Source of the DNA: UBA2365 sp964594045 | GTDB taxonomy: Bacteria > Bacteroidota > Bacteroidia > Chitinophagales > Saprospiraceae | Length of the DNA: 64,000 nt | NCBI GenBank assembly: GCA_964594045.1 | Contig: CAZQKR010000021.1 | Location: 1-64,000, forward strand | Direction: 5' to 3' | Shown here: in pieces, positions 8,476 to 17,141 of the stretch | Position numbering within the stretch: the stretch's first letter is position 1 | Layout: the number at the start of each line of letters is the position of its first letter | Position numbers and translations under genes: made by a program | The notes under the pieces: generated by a model | Database searches by the model: none | Told to the model about the DNA's origin: nothing | What the model saw: the letters and a program-made list of their open reading frames with translations, nothing else

Positions 8476-9249
8476 TCAGATCAATCCTGAACCAAGTGCC
8501 AGTGACAGTAAAATAAGCATCACAGCCACAGTTACTTTCAGTGTTTCCAGTGTGATTTTCTTCAATAGTATGTTTCCCAGAAATGCCCCGGATATGGCAG
8601 CAAAAGTGGCAAAAATGACTAAAAACAGGTTCTCTGATAGTCCCGAGGCACTGAAACCCGTTGCATAAATACTCAACCTGGTCAGGTCAACAAATGAAGA
8701 TACGACCACTGCAGTTCCGATAAATGCTTCCTTGGAAAGCCCTGATTTGATCAAAAAAGCACTTCTAAGCGCACCCTGATTACCTGAAAGCCCCCCAAAA
8801 AATCCACTTAAAATTCCTCCAATAGCCAACTTGTCTTTTCCAAACCGTAATTTATCAAAATAAGGGATCAAATCCATTAGCGCAAAGCATATCAGCAAAA
8901 GCGAAATCATGAATTTTACCGGATAGATTTCAAAAGAACGACCACCAATTTCGTATTCGAAAATCGGCCGGGCGTCCGGAATGTGCAGCAAAAGCCATGA
9001 ACCGGCTAAAGCACCCAGCACTGCAGGGATGCCGAACCTGAACAATACCTGTTTATCCGCTTTTTTGCCCACCAGAACCATTTTAAACAGGTTGTTCATC
9101 AGGTGAACAACACCTGTGAGGGCTATCGCCAGCTCTACCGGAAAAAATATCATGAATACCGGAGTGAGTATGGTACCCAATCCAAATCCGGAGAAAAATG
9201 TAAGGATCGCAGCCCCGAATGCAGTCAAAGAAATGATCAGTATCTCCAT
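8476..9249 (-). CDS. TauE/SafE family sulfite/organosulfonate exporter-like membrane protein
   Basis: A 257-residue inner-membrane protein with about eight hydrophobic segments, in the two-repeat arrangement of the TauE/SafE family. GFGLGTILTPVFMIFFP near 22-38 and SGFFGGLSGNQGALRSAFL near 148-166 are the matching repeat motifs. Members export sulfite, sulfoacetate or related anions, but many have unknown substrates. No sulfur-metabolism gene is adjacent. Confidence 0.83.
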   Translation of the reverse strand: MEILIISLTAFGAAILTFFSGFGLGTILTPVFMIFFPVELAIALTGVVHLMNNLFKMVLVGKKADKQVLFRFGIPAVLGALAGSWLLLHIPDARPIFEYEIGGRSFEIYPVKFMISLLLICFALMDLIPYFDKLRFGKDKLAIGGILSGFFGGLSGNQGALRSAFLIKSGLSKEAFIGTAVVVSSFVDLTRLSIYATGFSASGLSENLFLVIFATFAAISGAFLGNILLKKITLETLKVTVAVMLILLSLALGSGLI

Positions 9250-9705
9250 ATCAAAAAATCATTTTTAACATTGAAATCTATAATTGAAAATCAGCTTTTT
9301 AACTTTCGCAACTGATTTTCATACATAATTGCAGTAAACAAGCAACTTTCATTAACAATGATACTAAAAATCTTTGAAGTAAATATTGATATTTAATCCG
9401 GTGCTTCTTTGATTTGTCCTTCAGTCAGCAGGATTTGAGCTTGTACATTGCAGAAAAGAAACAAAAATCTCTGGAGACACTGGAATTCTGATCAGAAGGA
9501 TTCATCACATGTTAATTGGTAAAAGCCAAAAGACCATTAACCAGAAGAATGACATAAAGCTTGGCAATCAAAGACACGCGGTGCATGCCGGCGTCCTTCT
9601 GAGGACCAGGCAAAACTTTGTTGTAATAAATACTGATTTTTTTGCACTTTTAGGCTTTAAGGAGGAACTCAATATAGTTTTTTAGGTTCTATTTAAAAAT
9701 TCAAG
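9250..9705. other. Intergenic, no gene seen
   Basis: About 480 bp between the divergent transporter gene and recN, without a supported gene or RNA. A TATTTTTG box at 9706-9713 may be the -7 element of recN; no good -33 partner is at the right distance. Confidence 0.5.
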
Positions 9706-9733
9706 TATTTTTGACGCCGTTTCGCAAGCAGAC

Positions 9734-11389
9734 ATGATAAAAAAACTTAGTATTTCCAATTATGCCCTGATCGATTTTGTCGAGATCAATTTTGACAAAG
9801 GCCTTCACATCGTAACCGGTGAAACTGGTGCGGGTAAGTCCATTATTTTGGGTGCTCTGGGTTTGGTGATGGGAGACAGGGCCGATCTCAAAGCGATAGC
9901 TGATCCGGACCAAAACTGCATCATCGAGGCCGAAATTGACATCCGGCAATATGACTTGTCTGACTTGCTGAAGGAATTGGATATTGATCCCTCAGATCTC
10001 CTGAATATCCGTAGGGTGATCTCGGCCAATGGAAAATCACGTGCTTTCATCAATGATCTGCCGGTCAGTCTTAAGGCACTTCAGGAAATCAGCATCCAAT
10101 TGATACAGTTGCACAATCAGTTTGACAATCTGGATCTGAGCCGCCCGGAATATCAGCTGAGTATTATAGACGCACTGGGTGAACACAGGGAACAACTGAA
10201 TACTTACAGATCTTTATACAAAAATTGGGTAGGGCTCAAATCCGAACTTTCGGGTTTAAAATCGAGGGTTGAAGCATTCGCTAAGGAAAAGGATTTTCTG
10301 TATTTTCAGTTTGATGAGCTCCAAAACGCCGGCCTCGAACAGGCTGTTGAGGAGGAAATTGAAGCTAACCTGGAATTGATGAGCAATGCAGAAGCGATCG
10401 AACAGGCTCTGAAAATGGCATATTTCAATCTTACTGAAGATGAACATTCCATTATGGATCAGATCAGAAGCCTGATCAGGAATCTCAGGCAGCAGGCAGA
10501 TGGCGTGGCCATCGTGGAAAAAGTCATTGAACAACTTGATCTGGCTGCCGAAAATCTTGAACAAATTGGTATTGAATGCAGGCAACAGTCTGAGAAAATT
10601 GACTCAGACCCGGAAAAACTGGCTGTTCTGCAACAAAAAATGGACGAGATCAACCGGCTTTTACATAAATTCAGGGTTACAGAGATCAGCGAATTGATGT
10701 CGATAAAAAATGAGTTACAGGAAAAATTGAGTCAGGAACTTCGATTGGATCAAGAAATCGCTGAAAAGGAAAATCTTGCCCTTGAGCAGGAAAAACAGCT
10801 GATCAAACTGGCCGGGGAAATTTCTTCATCAAGACAGAAAGCGTCCAAAGTTTTCTGTTCCGAAGTGGAAAACAGCCTGAAACAACTGGCAATGCCATTC
10901 GTCAGACTTGAAGGAAGATTTGCACGTTCAGCGCAATTACTAACCAATGGTCATGACATATTCGAATTATTGTTCAGTGCAAACAAAGGCACAGCTCCGC
11001 ATCCGGTCAGGGATGTGGCATCCGGTGGTGAATTAAGCCGGCTTTCACTGAGCATTAAATCCATTCTGGCCGGGAAAATGAGTTTACCCACGCTCATTTT
11101 TGATGAAATTGAAGCCGGCATTTCCGGTGATGTTGCATTGAAAATGGGCCAGATACTGAAGAAACTGTCAGCCGGACATCAACTGATCAACATCACACAT
11201 TCTGCACAGATCGCAGCGCGGGCCGACATGCATTTTTATGTATATAAAACCCACGAACAGGCCAAATCCAAAACCATGCTGAAAGTTCTGGACAAAAATG
11301 AGAGGATACACGAAATTGCAAAAATGCTGAGCGGCGATCCTCCGACACAATCAGCGATCAAAAATGCTGAAGAACTGGTCAACGGCTGA
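9734..11389 (+). CDS. recN: DNA repair protein RecN
   Basis: An SMC-like ATPase that helps repair double-strand breaks by holding DNA ends. The 551-residue length is usual. IVTGETGAGKSII at about 27-39 is the Walker A; a coiled-coil arm fills about 170-370 (many EEIEANLEL-type heptads); VASGGELSRLSLSIK is the ABC signature and LIFDEIEAGISGDVALKMG is Walker B with the D-loop. The C-terminal NITHSAQIAARADMHF is the H-loop region typical of RecN. It starts a plus-strand run with fabI 54 bp on, though a shared transcript is not proven. Confidence 0.96.
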   Translation: MIKKLSISNYALIDFVEINFDKGLHIVTGETGAGKSIILGALGLVMGDRADLKAIADPDQNCIIEAEIDIRQYDLSDLLKELDIDPSDLLNIRRVISANGKSRAFINDLPVSLKALQEISIQLIQLHNQFDNLDLSRPEYQLSIIDALGEHREQLNTYRSLYKNWVGLKSELSGLKSRVEAFAKEKDFLYFQFDELQNAGLEQAVEEEIEANLELMSNAEAIEQALKMAYFNLTEDEHSIMDQIRSLIRNLRQQADGVAIVEKVIEQLDLAAENLEQIGIECRQQSEKIDSDPEKLAVLQQKMDEINRLLHKFRVTEISELMSIKNELQEKLSQELRLDQEIAEKENLALEQEKQLIKLAGEISSSRQKASKVFCSEVENSLKQLAMPFVRLEGRFARSAQLLTNGHDIFELLFSANKGTAPHPVRDVASGGELSRLSLSIKSILAGKMSLPTLIFDEIEAGISGDVALKMGQILKKLSAGHQLINITHSAQIAARADMHFYVYKTHEQAKSKTMLKVLDKNERIHEIAKMLSGDPPTQSAIKNAEELVNG

Positions 11390-11443
11390 AATGATATTAA
11401 ATATTTACAACTTATTGATACTTAACAACTAAATACTATTTTA

Positions 11444-12244
11444 ATGAATCACAATTTATTAAAGGGAAAAAAGGGGATCATTTTTGGTGCTTTGGATGAA
11501 AATTCAATTGCATGGCATGTAGCCCAAAAATGTGTAGCAGAAGGCGCTGAAGTTGTGCTGACCAATGCACCTGTTGCTTTCAGGATGGGCAAGATCGAGG
11601 AGATGGCCAAAAGTCTGAATACAGTTGCCATTCCTGCTGATGCCACATCGATGGAAGATCTCGAAAACTTATTTAAAAAATCGATGGAAATTTTTGGAGG
11701 AAAAGTTGATTTTATCCTTCATTCCATCGGAATGTCGATCAACATCCGTAAAAACAAGGAATATCACGACCTCAATCATGATTGGATGCTCAAAACCTTT
11801 GACATCAGCGCTGTTTCATTTCACAAAGTGATGCAGACCGCAGACCAGCTGGATGCGATCAATGACTGGGGTTCGATCATTGCATTGAGTTATATCGCCG
11901 CGCAAAGAACATTCCCGTATTATGGTGAAATGGCTGAATCCAAGGCGTTACTTGAATCATTTGCAAGGAGTTATGGTTACAGGCTTGGGAGAACCAAAAA
12001 AGTCAGGGTCAACACAGTTTCACAGTCACCGACCATTACAACAGCGGGAAGCGGTGTCAAGGGATTTGACCTTTTCTTCAAATACACACAAAACATGGCT
12101 CCGCTGGGCAACGCAGATGCATATGCCTGCGCAGATTACTGCGTGCTGCTTTTCTCAGATCTGTCCAGAATGGTGACCATGCAGAATTTGTACCATGACG
12201 GTGGATTTTCCAGCATGGGTATGGATCCGACTTTAATGGAATAA
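11444..12244 (+). CDS. fabI: Enoyl-[acyl-carrier-protein] reductase (NADH), FabI
   Basis: Catalyses the last reduction of each fatty-acid elongation cycle, trans-2-enoyl-ACP to acyl-ACP. This 266-residue protein has the FabI form of the short-chain dehydrogenase fold: GKKGIIFGALDENSIAWHVA at the cofactor site, LHSIGMS in place of the usual NNAG, and the Tyr-x6-Lys pair in PYYGEMAESKALLES (about 159-166). The C-terminal YHDGGFSSMGM closes the fold as in other FabI. It is cytoplasmic and essential in most bacteria that have only this isozyme. Confidence 0.95.
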   Translation: MNHNLLKGKKGIIFGALDENSIAWHVAQKCVAEGAEVVLTNAPVAFRMGKIEEMAKSLNTVAIPADATSMEDLENLFKKSMEIFGGKVDFILHSIGMSINIRKNKEYHDLNHDWMLKTFDISAVSFHKVMQTADQLDAINDWGSIIALSYIAAQRTFPYYGEMAESKALLESFARSYGYRLGRTKKVRVNTVSQSPTITTAGSGVKGFDLFFKYTQNMAPLGNADAYACADYCVLLFSDLSRMVTMQNLYHDGGFSSMGMDPTLME

Positions 12245-12250
12245 CATCAT

Positions 12251-12284
12251 ACTGACCCGTGTTTTGCAATAAACATGGGTCAGT
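12251..12284 (+). terminator. Hairpin after fabI
   Basis: ACTGACCC at 12251-12258 and GGGTCAGT at 12277-12284, with TGTTT/AAACA continuing the stem, form a strong hairpin seven bases after the fabI stop. It is followed by a short TTTACCGTTATA rather than a clean T run, so termination may be partial. Confidence 0.55.
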
Positions 12285-12370
12285 TTACCGTTATATGAAC
12301 TGATCTGCATGTTTTAAAGCCAAAATTCTTAAAATTTACATTTCGGCATGGAAATCAAAATTCAAAAAGA

Positions 12371-14290
12371 ATGAGCAATACCATCAAACAAAGGTATTTC
12401 ACGCTAATTGCAGTCATTCTCACGAGTGTCGTTAACCCTGCTTTGATCAACTCCCAACGAGGCTTGCCTGAAACCGACATAATAGATCAGGACAGTTCGG
12501 GGGTGGAGAAAACAGAAATTCCAGATACCCTTAAAATGACCTGGTTCACCACAGATCATATTGACGACCTGCGAAGCTATGCTGACACTTCACTGGATTT
12601 CAACGCGATACATTACAATCCACTATCCATCACAGGCGTTCCGTATTTATTTTTAGGTACCCCGGGCTCATCGTCGGTTCCCATGGAGCAATTCCGGACA
12701 TTGCAAAGCGGAATGAATTTTGGTTATCACCAGTTTGATCCTTACCAGCTTCATTTATCCAGGCTGAAATGGTTCCGTACAAATCTGCCTTTTGCTGATC
12801 TCTATTTCTCACCGGGAAAATCTGACAGTGAATTCAATACTTCTGCTAAATTCACTATGAACCTGAATGACCGCTGGAATCTCAACCTGGAATATCAAAG
12901 GCTGATGGATCAGGGTTTTTACAAGGATCAATCCACAAAAAACAGCAGTCTCATCGCCGGATTGTGGCACAGTTCCAAAAACGGAAAAAGCAACACTTTC
13001 CTTACTTTTCTGACCAATATCCATCAGGAATACAACAATGGTGGCATTCTGGATACCATTTATTTGTCGCAGGAGGACTTCCGTGCCAATATTCCTGTTA
13101 CGATGGCAGGCAGTGTGACAAGACATCAGCATGAGAATTTCAGCATCAGGAATATTTACGAACCCTGGAGCAGACCGGATTCAGGCAGGCTCGTAAAGCC
13201 TTTCACTTTCCAGTTGAACAGTTTGCTGAGTTACGAAAAAGGATTTTTCAAGTATGTTGATGAAAATGCAGGCAGTGGCTCAGATTCCCTGATTTACCGC
13301 TTCCTGATCCGTGATCCGCTGGGTGTCAGAAGTTACATTGATTACAGAAAGTTCAGCGCATTCCCAAAGATCACCATTGACTTTCCGGATTTTCTGAGGG
13401 CTCAAGCAGGTATTTCCTATGATCTGTATGCAATAGGCCAGAATCAACTGGAAACAGTTTACCGGAACGACCTCAAAGTTCAGCTTGAAGCTGAAATGAA
13501 TGTAAAAAAATTCCTGGAGGTCAAAACTTTATTTGATTATCACTTGCTGGATTTTGCCGGTGACAGGTTCTTTGATATTTCAGGAACTTTTAAACTGGAC
13601 CCGTATTTTCAGCTTTGGGCAAACCAAAAAATCGTTTATGCTCATCCTGCATGGATACAAAAATTGTTTGTGCTGAATGAGATACAGATATTCAACAATG
13701 ATTTTGACCAACAAAACCAATATGCATCTTCAATAGGCATTCGGATCCCGGTGATCGGTCTGGGTGTTTCCCTTTCCCGTCATACTTATGGCAACTACAT
13801 TTATTACACCAGGGAAAACCACTTTGTTCAGTCATCAGAAGATTTGAGTTACACACAGATCACCCCGGACCTGAAGCTGAAGTTCGCAGGATTCCACCTG
13901 GATAATAAACTGCATCTTTTTTACATAGAAAACGAGCTGTATGATCTTCCTGAATACAGGTTGGAATCCGCATTTTATTTCAAAAAACCTATACTTAAAC
14001 AAAAAATGGAACTGTTCACGGGATTCGAAAGTTTCATAACGGATAAGTTCTATATACCTGATTATCAACCTGTATTAGGAGCATTCACAACAAAATCCGA
14101 TTTCCAGTCTGATCTGCATATCCTGATCAATTTTTTCATCTCTTTCAAGGTTGAGGATTTCCGGTTTTTTGCCAGAACAGAAAATCTCATGTATCTAATT
14201 GACGATCAGGTACATTTCCAGGTAAATAACTATCCTTTGGATGATTTCCGCGCCATCCGGTTTGGCGTAAGGTGGCAGTTTGTGAATTGA
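12371..14290 (+). CDS. Putative outer-membrane porin (Bacteroidota 'putative porin' family)
   Basis: A 639-residue protein with an N-terminal hydrophobic leader (about residues 8-26) and a long series of alternating beta-strands ending in the aromatic C-terminus IRFGVRWQFVN, as in outer-membrane barrels. The opening YNPLSITGVPYLFLGTPGS and the strand pattern fit the large 'putative porin' family common in Bacteroidota. Its cargo is unknown. No TonB-dependent features (plug domain) are present. Confidence 0.8.
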   Translation: MSNTIKQRYFTLIAVILTSVVNPALINSQRGLPETDIIDQDSSGVEKTEIPDTLKMTWFTTDHIDDLRSYADTSLDFNAIHYNPLSITGVPYLFLGTPGSSSVPMEQFRTLQSGMNFGYHQFDPYQLHLSRLKWFRTNLPFADLYFSPGKSDSEFNTSAKFTMNLNDRWNLNLEYQRLMDQGFYKDQSTKNSSLIAGLWHSSKNGKSNTFLTFLTNIHQEYNNGGILDTIYLSQEDFRANIPVTMAGSVTRHQHENFSIRNIYEPWSRPDSGRLVKPFTFQLNSLLSYEKGFFKYVDENAGSGSDSLIYRFLIRDPLGVRSYIDYRKFSAFPKITIDFPDFLRAQAGISYDLYAIGQNQLETVYRNDLKVQLEAEMNVKKFLEVKTLFDYHLLDFAGDRFFDISGTFKLDPYFQLWANQKIVYAHPAWIQKLFVLNEIQIFNNDFDQQNQYASSIGIRIPVIGLGVSLSRHTYGNYIYYTRENHFVQSSEDLSYTQITPDLKLKFAGFHLDNKLHLFYIENELYDLPEYRLESAFYFKKPILKQKMELFTGFESFITDKFYIPDYQPVLGAFTTKSDFQSDLHILINFFISFKVEDFRFFARTENLMYLIDDQVHFQVNNYPLDDFRAIRFGVRWQFVN

Positions 14291-14326
14291 TCGGGGAAAA
14301 ATAACTGCAAGCCGCCGGAACCGGGA

Positions 14327-15043
14327 TTAAAGTTCGTAATTAGGCTGCAGAACACCCTTTCCGTCTTCTTCCTTGTAGAAATCGTTGATGTAACGAATTA
14401 CATCATCCGGATCATCTATCACAGGTATCAGGTCAAGATCTTCCGCTTTAATGTTTTTGGATTTTCCCAGCATGATATCCACGATCCAGTCCTTGAGACC
14501 AGTCCAGTATTCGGAACCAACCAGCACAACAGGTACACGGTCAATTTTTTTGGTTTGTATCAAGGTGAGCACTTCAAACAATTCATCCAGCGTACCAAAG
14601 CCGCCAGGCAATACAACAAATCCCTGGGCATATTTCACAAACATGACTTTCCTGACAAAAAAGTACCTGAAATCCAGGTTTTTATCTGTATCAATATAGC
14701 TGTTGAAATGCTGCTCAAAAGGCAATTCTATATTCAAGCCAACGGAAGTTCCCTGCTTTTCAAATGCACCTTTATTGGCAGCTTCCATGATACCAGGGCC
14801 TCCTCCGGATATCACACCAAAACCGGATTCCACCAGCTTGTTGGCGATGATCCTGGCCACTTCATAATATTTGTCCCCTACCCTTGTCCGGGCTGACCCA
14901 AATATCGAAATGCAAGGGCCGATCTTGTTCAACCGCTCAAATCCATCCACGAATTCAGCCAGCACCTTGAACATCATCCATGAGTTCTCACCCTTGATAT
15001 TCCTCCATTTCCTCATCGGCAGTTGTACATTATTCATCGTCAT
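14327..15043 (-). CDS. LOG family protein (TIGR00730-type Rossmann fold)
   Basis: A 238-residue protein with the two hallmark motifs: GGGPGIMEAANKGA near 78-91 and PGGFGTLDELFE near 146-157 (PGGxGTxxE). Characterised members are cytokinin riboside 5'-monophosphate phosphoribohydrolases or release ribose 5-phosphate from nucleotides such as AMP or pyrimidine nucleotides. The N-terminal 35 residues before IGPCISIFGSAR are an extension often seen in this subgroup. It lies downstream of the response-regulator gene on the same strand, 170 bp away. Confidence 0.88.
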   Translation of the reverse strand: MTMNNVQLPMRKWRNIKGENSWMMFKVLAEFVDGFERLNKIGPCISIFGSARTRVGDKYYEVARIIANKLVESGFGVISGGGPGIMEAANKGAFEKQGTSVGLNIELPFEQHFNSYIDTDKNLDFRYFFVRKVMFVKYAQGFVVLPGGFGTLDELFEVLTLIQTKKIDRVPVVLVGSEYWTGLKDWIVDIMLGKSKNIKAEDLDLIPVIDDPDDVIRYINDFYKEEDGKGVLQPNYEL

Positions 15044-15213
15044 TTATTTTAATATAAAAAACCGGCCTTTTGATCTTCAAATATCATTCAATGGCCAATT
15101 TAAACGCTAATGTTACCCGGAAATTGTATCTGACCTGATTTTTATAAAGCTTAGGCATTGATTTATCAGAATTTTGGACCACCGGGAAAAGCCCGGAAAA
15201 CAAAAAATCAGGA

Positions 15214-16485
15214 TCAGGATGGATGAATGGATTTTAATTCGCTGATGACATCATCCAGTTTACTTTTCAATTCCTCGATATCTTCCATATCTTCCAGCAT
15301 GGTGTGACCTTCTGAGGATTTTTTCATACCGACATAACAGCTCACATCGGTTTTGGAGATCTCTTTTCCCCCGAGAATGATCAGTCGTTCAACTACATTT
15401 CTCAGCTCTCTGATATTGCCTGTCCAATCCAGGCTTTGCAAAGCTTTCAGCGACTGCGGAGCAAAAGTTTTAACGGAAATGCCATATTCATCACAGATCT
15501 CTTTCGTAAAATACTCTACCAATAAAGGTATATCTTCTATCCTGTCCTTCAGCGGGGGTACGTCAATGATGATCACTGCCAGCCTGTGAAAAAGGTCTTC
15601 CCTGAACTTACCTTTTCTGATCTCTTTCTTCAGGTCTTTATTCGTTGCGGCGATCACCCGGACGTCAACCTTGATTTCCCTGTCTCCTCCAACCCTGGTG
15701 ATCCGGTGTTCCTGAAGTGCTCTCAACACTTTTGCCTGTGCGGAAAGGCTCATATCACCTATTTCGTCCAGGAAAAGTATGCCTCCATTGGCAAGTTCAA
15801 ATTTCCCCAGCCTTTGTTTGATCGCAGAAGTAAAAGATCCCTTTTCATGACCAAATAATTCAGATTCAATCAATTCAGAAGGAATTGCTGCACAATTCAC
15901 CTCGACCAGCGGAAACTCTTTCCGGTTGCTTTTTTCGTGCAGCCAACGGGCGACGAGCTCCTTGCCGGTTCCATTGTCACCCATGATCAGCACACGTGCT
16001 TCTGTCGGTGCCACTCTCTCTATGGTATCCTTCACCAGTTTGATCGCCCTGGATTCGCCAATGATATCGATCGTTTTTTTGGCGTTGACCTTTTTCTGCA
16101 ACACATTTTTCTCACCGATCAGGCTTGATTTATCCAGCGCATTCCGCAAGGTGATCAACAATCTGTTCAGATCCGGTGGTTTCTGGATAAAATCAAAAGC
16201 CCCATTCTTGACCGCCTCCACAGCGGTATCAATGGTTCCGTGTCCTGAGATCATCACAACAGGAATGTCGGGCTTTATCGCCTGTATACGTTCCAGCGCT
16301 TCCATGCCATCCATCCTCGGCATCTTGATATCCAATACGATCAGGTCAAAATCCTGCTGCTTGATCCTTGCAAGACAATCAAGACCATCCGTAGATTCCT
16401 CTACTTCGTATTTTTCATACTCGAGAATGTTACGTAAGGTTTTCCGTATACTTCTGTCATCATCAACAATCAATACTTTAGCCAT
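15214..16485 (-). CDS. NtrC-type response regulator with sigma-54 AAA+ domain but no DNA-binding domain
   Basis: A 423-residue protein. Residues 1-120 are a receiver (KVLIVDDDRSIRK; phospho-acceptor Asp in LIVLDIKMPRMDG). Residues about 130-370 are an AAA+ domain: Walker A GDNGTGKEL, Walker B GGILFLDEIGDMS, arginine finger in FREDLFHRLAV. The sigma-54-contact loop reads GSFTSA rather than GAFTGA, keeping the central Phe-Thr. After the AAA+ C-terminal bundle (GNIRELRNVVERL) there is only an acidic coiled-coil-like tail; the Fis-type helix-turn-helix is absent. Met at 16485 starts the receiver; a start at 16527 would add 14 unlikely residues. No histidine kinase is adjacent. Confidence 0.88.
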   Translation of the reverse strand: MAKVLIVDDDRSIRKTLRNILEYEKYEVEESTDGLDCLARIKQQDFDLIVLDIKMPRMDGMEALERIQAIKPDIPVVMISGHGTIDTAVEAVKNGAFDFIQKPPDLNRLLITLRNALDKSSLIGEKNVLQKKVNAKKTIDIIGESRAIKLVKDTIERVAPTEARVLIMGDNGTGKELVARWLHEKSNRKEFPLVEVNCAAIPSELIESELFGHEKGSFTSAIKQRLGKFELANGGILFLDEIGDMSLSAQAKVLRALQEHRITRVGGDREIKVDVRVIAATNKDLKKEIRKGKFREDLFHRLAVIIIDVPPLKDRIEDIPLLVEYFTKEICDEYGISVKTFAPQSLKALQSLDWTGNIRELRNVVERLIILGGKEISKTDVSCYVGMKKSSEGHTMLEDMEDIEELKSKLDDVISELKSIHPS

Positions 16486-17141
16486 AGAATGACGTTTATT
16501 CTTTATTTGTAAATGAAAAATAGTCAATGTTCAGGTTTATATTTTCCAGTACTCAGGCCCAAACCAAGTTTTCGGATTCCGGACCAAAACTTGATAAATA
16601 AGTAAATCAAAAGCATTACGCGAAATATCCATTTGAAAATTCCGCTAATCAACAGTCCGATAAGCAATAAGCTTAATAAGCTGGAAAATAAAAACTTAAT
16701 TGAAAACAGGTCAATTTCAAAAGAATGAAATACCCGGGTGCAGTTTTGGTCAATCCGTTTTGAAATGTAAAGATATATTATTTTTTACAATAATATATAA
16801 TTATAACATTTTTTTTAGCTTACAAAAAAAATTAAAATTATTACCAGGGTAAAAAGATCAGTTTTCCACATACTTCAAATCTTTCGAGAACAATTAGATT
16901 CTGTGCGAAAATCATTCTGTTGGTTTATTCACCCCTTTCTGCAAATTTCCACAAAGCTGAATTCATTAAGTTTGAATTTGCAATAGCCAAAAGATTAAGT
17001 TGATGGCTGAACTCATTCCTTTAAATAATTCAAATGAGCATAAACCGGATGTTACCTGACTGTGATTACTGACGACCCGGATAAAACGGTTTTTCACCAG
17101 GTAATGCAAACAATTATACCTGGCGAAAAGCGGAATTTGAA
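16486..17141. other. Intergenic, AT-rich, no gene seen
   Basis: About 650 bp between two minus-strand genes. The section 16760-16860 is extremely AT-rich with runs of A and T. No gene or RNA was recognised; a terminator hairpin for the upstream glycosyltransferase sits at its right end. Confidence 0.5.
17091..17129 (-). terminator. Hairpin downstream of the glycosyltransferase gene
   Basis: TTTTCACCAGGTAAT at 17091-17105 pairs with ATTATACCTGGCGAAAA at 17113-17129. On the minus strand this lies just beyond the stop at 17142 and ends in a short T run. Confidence 0.55.
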
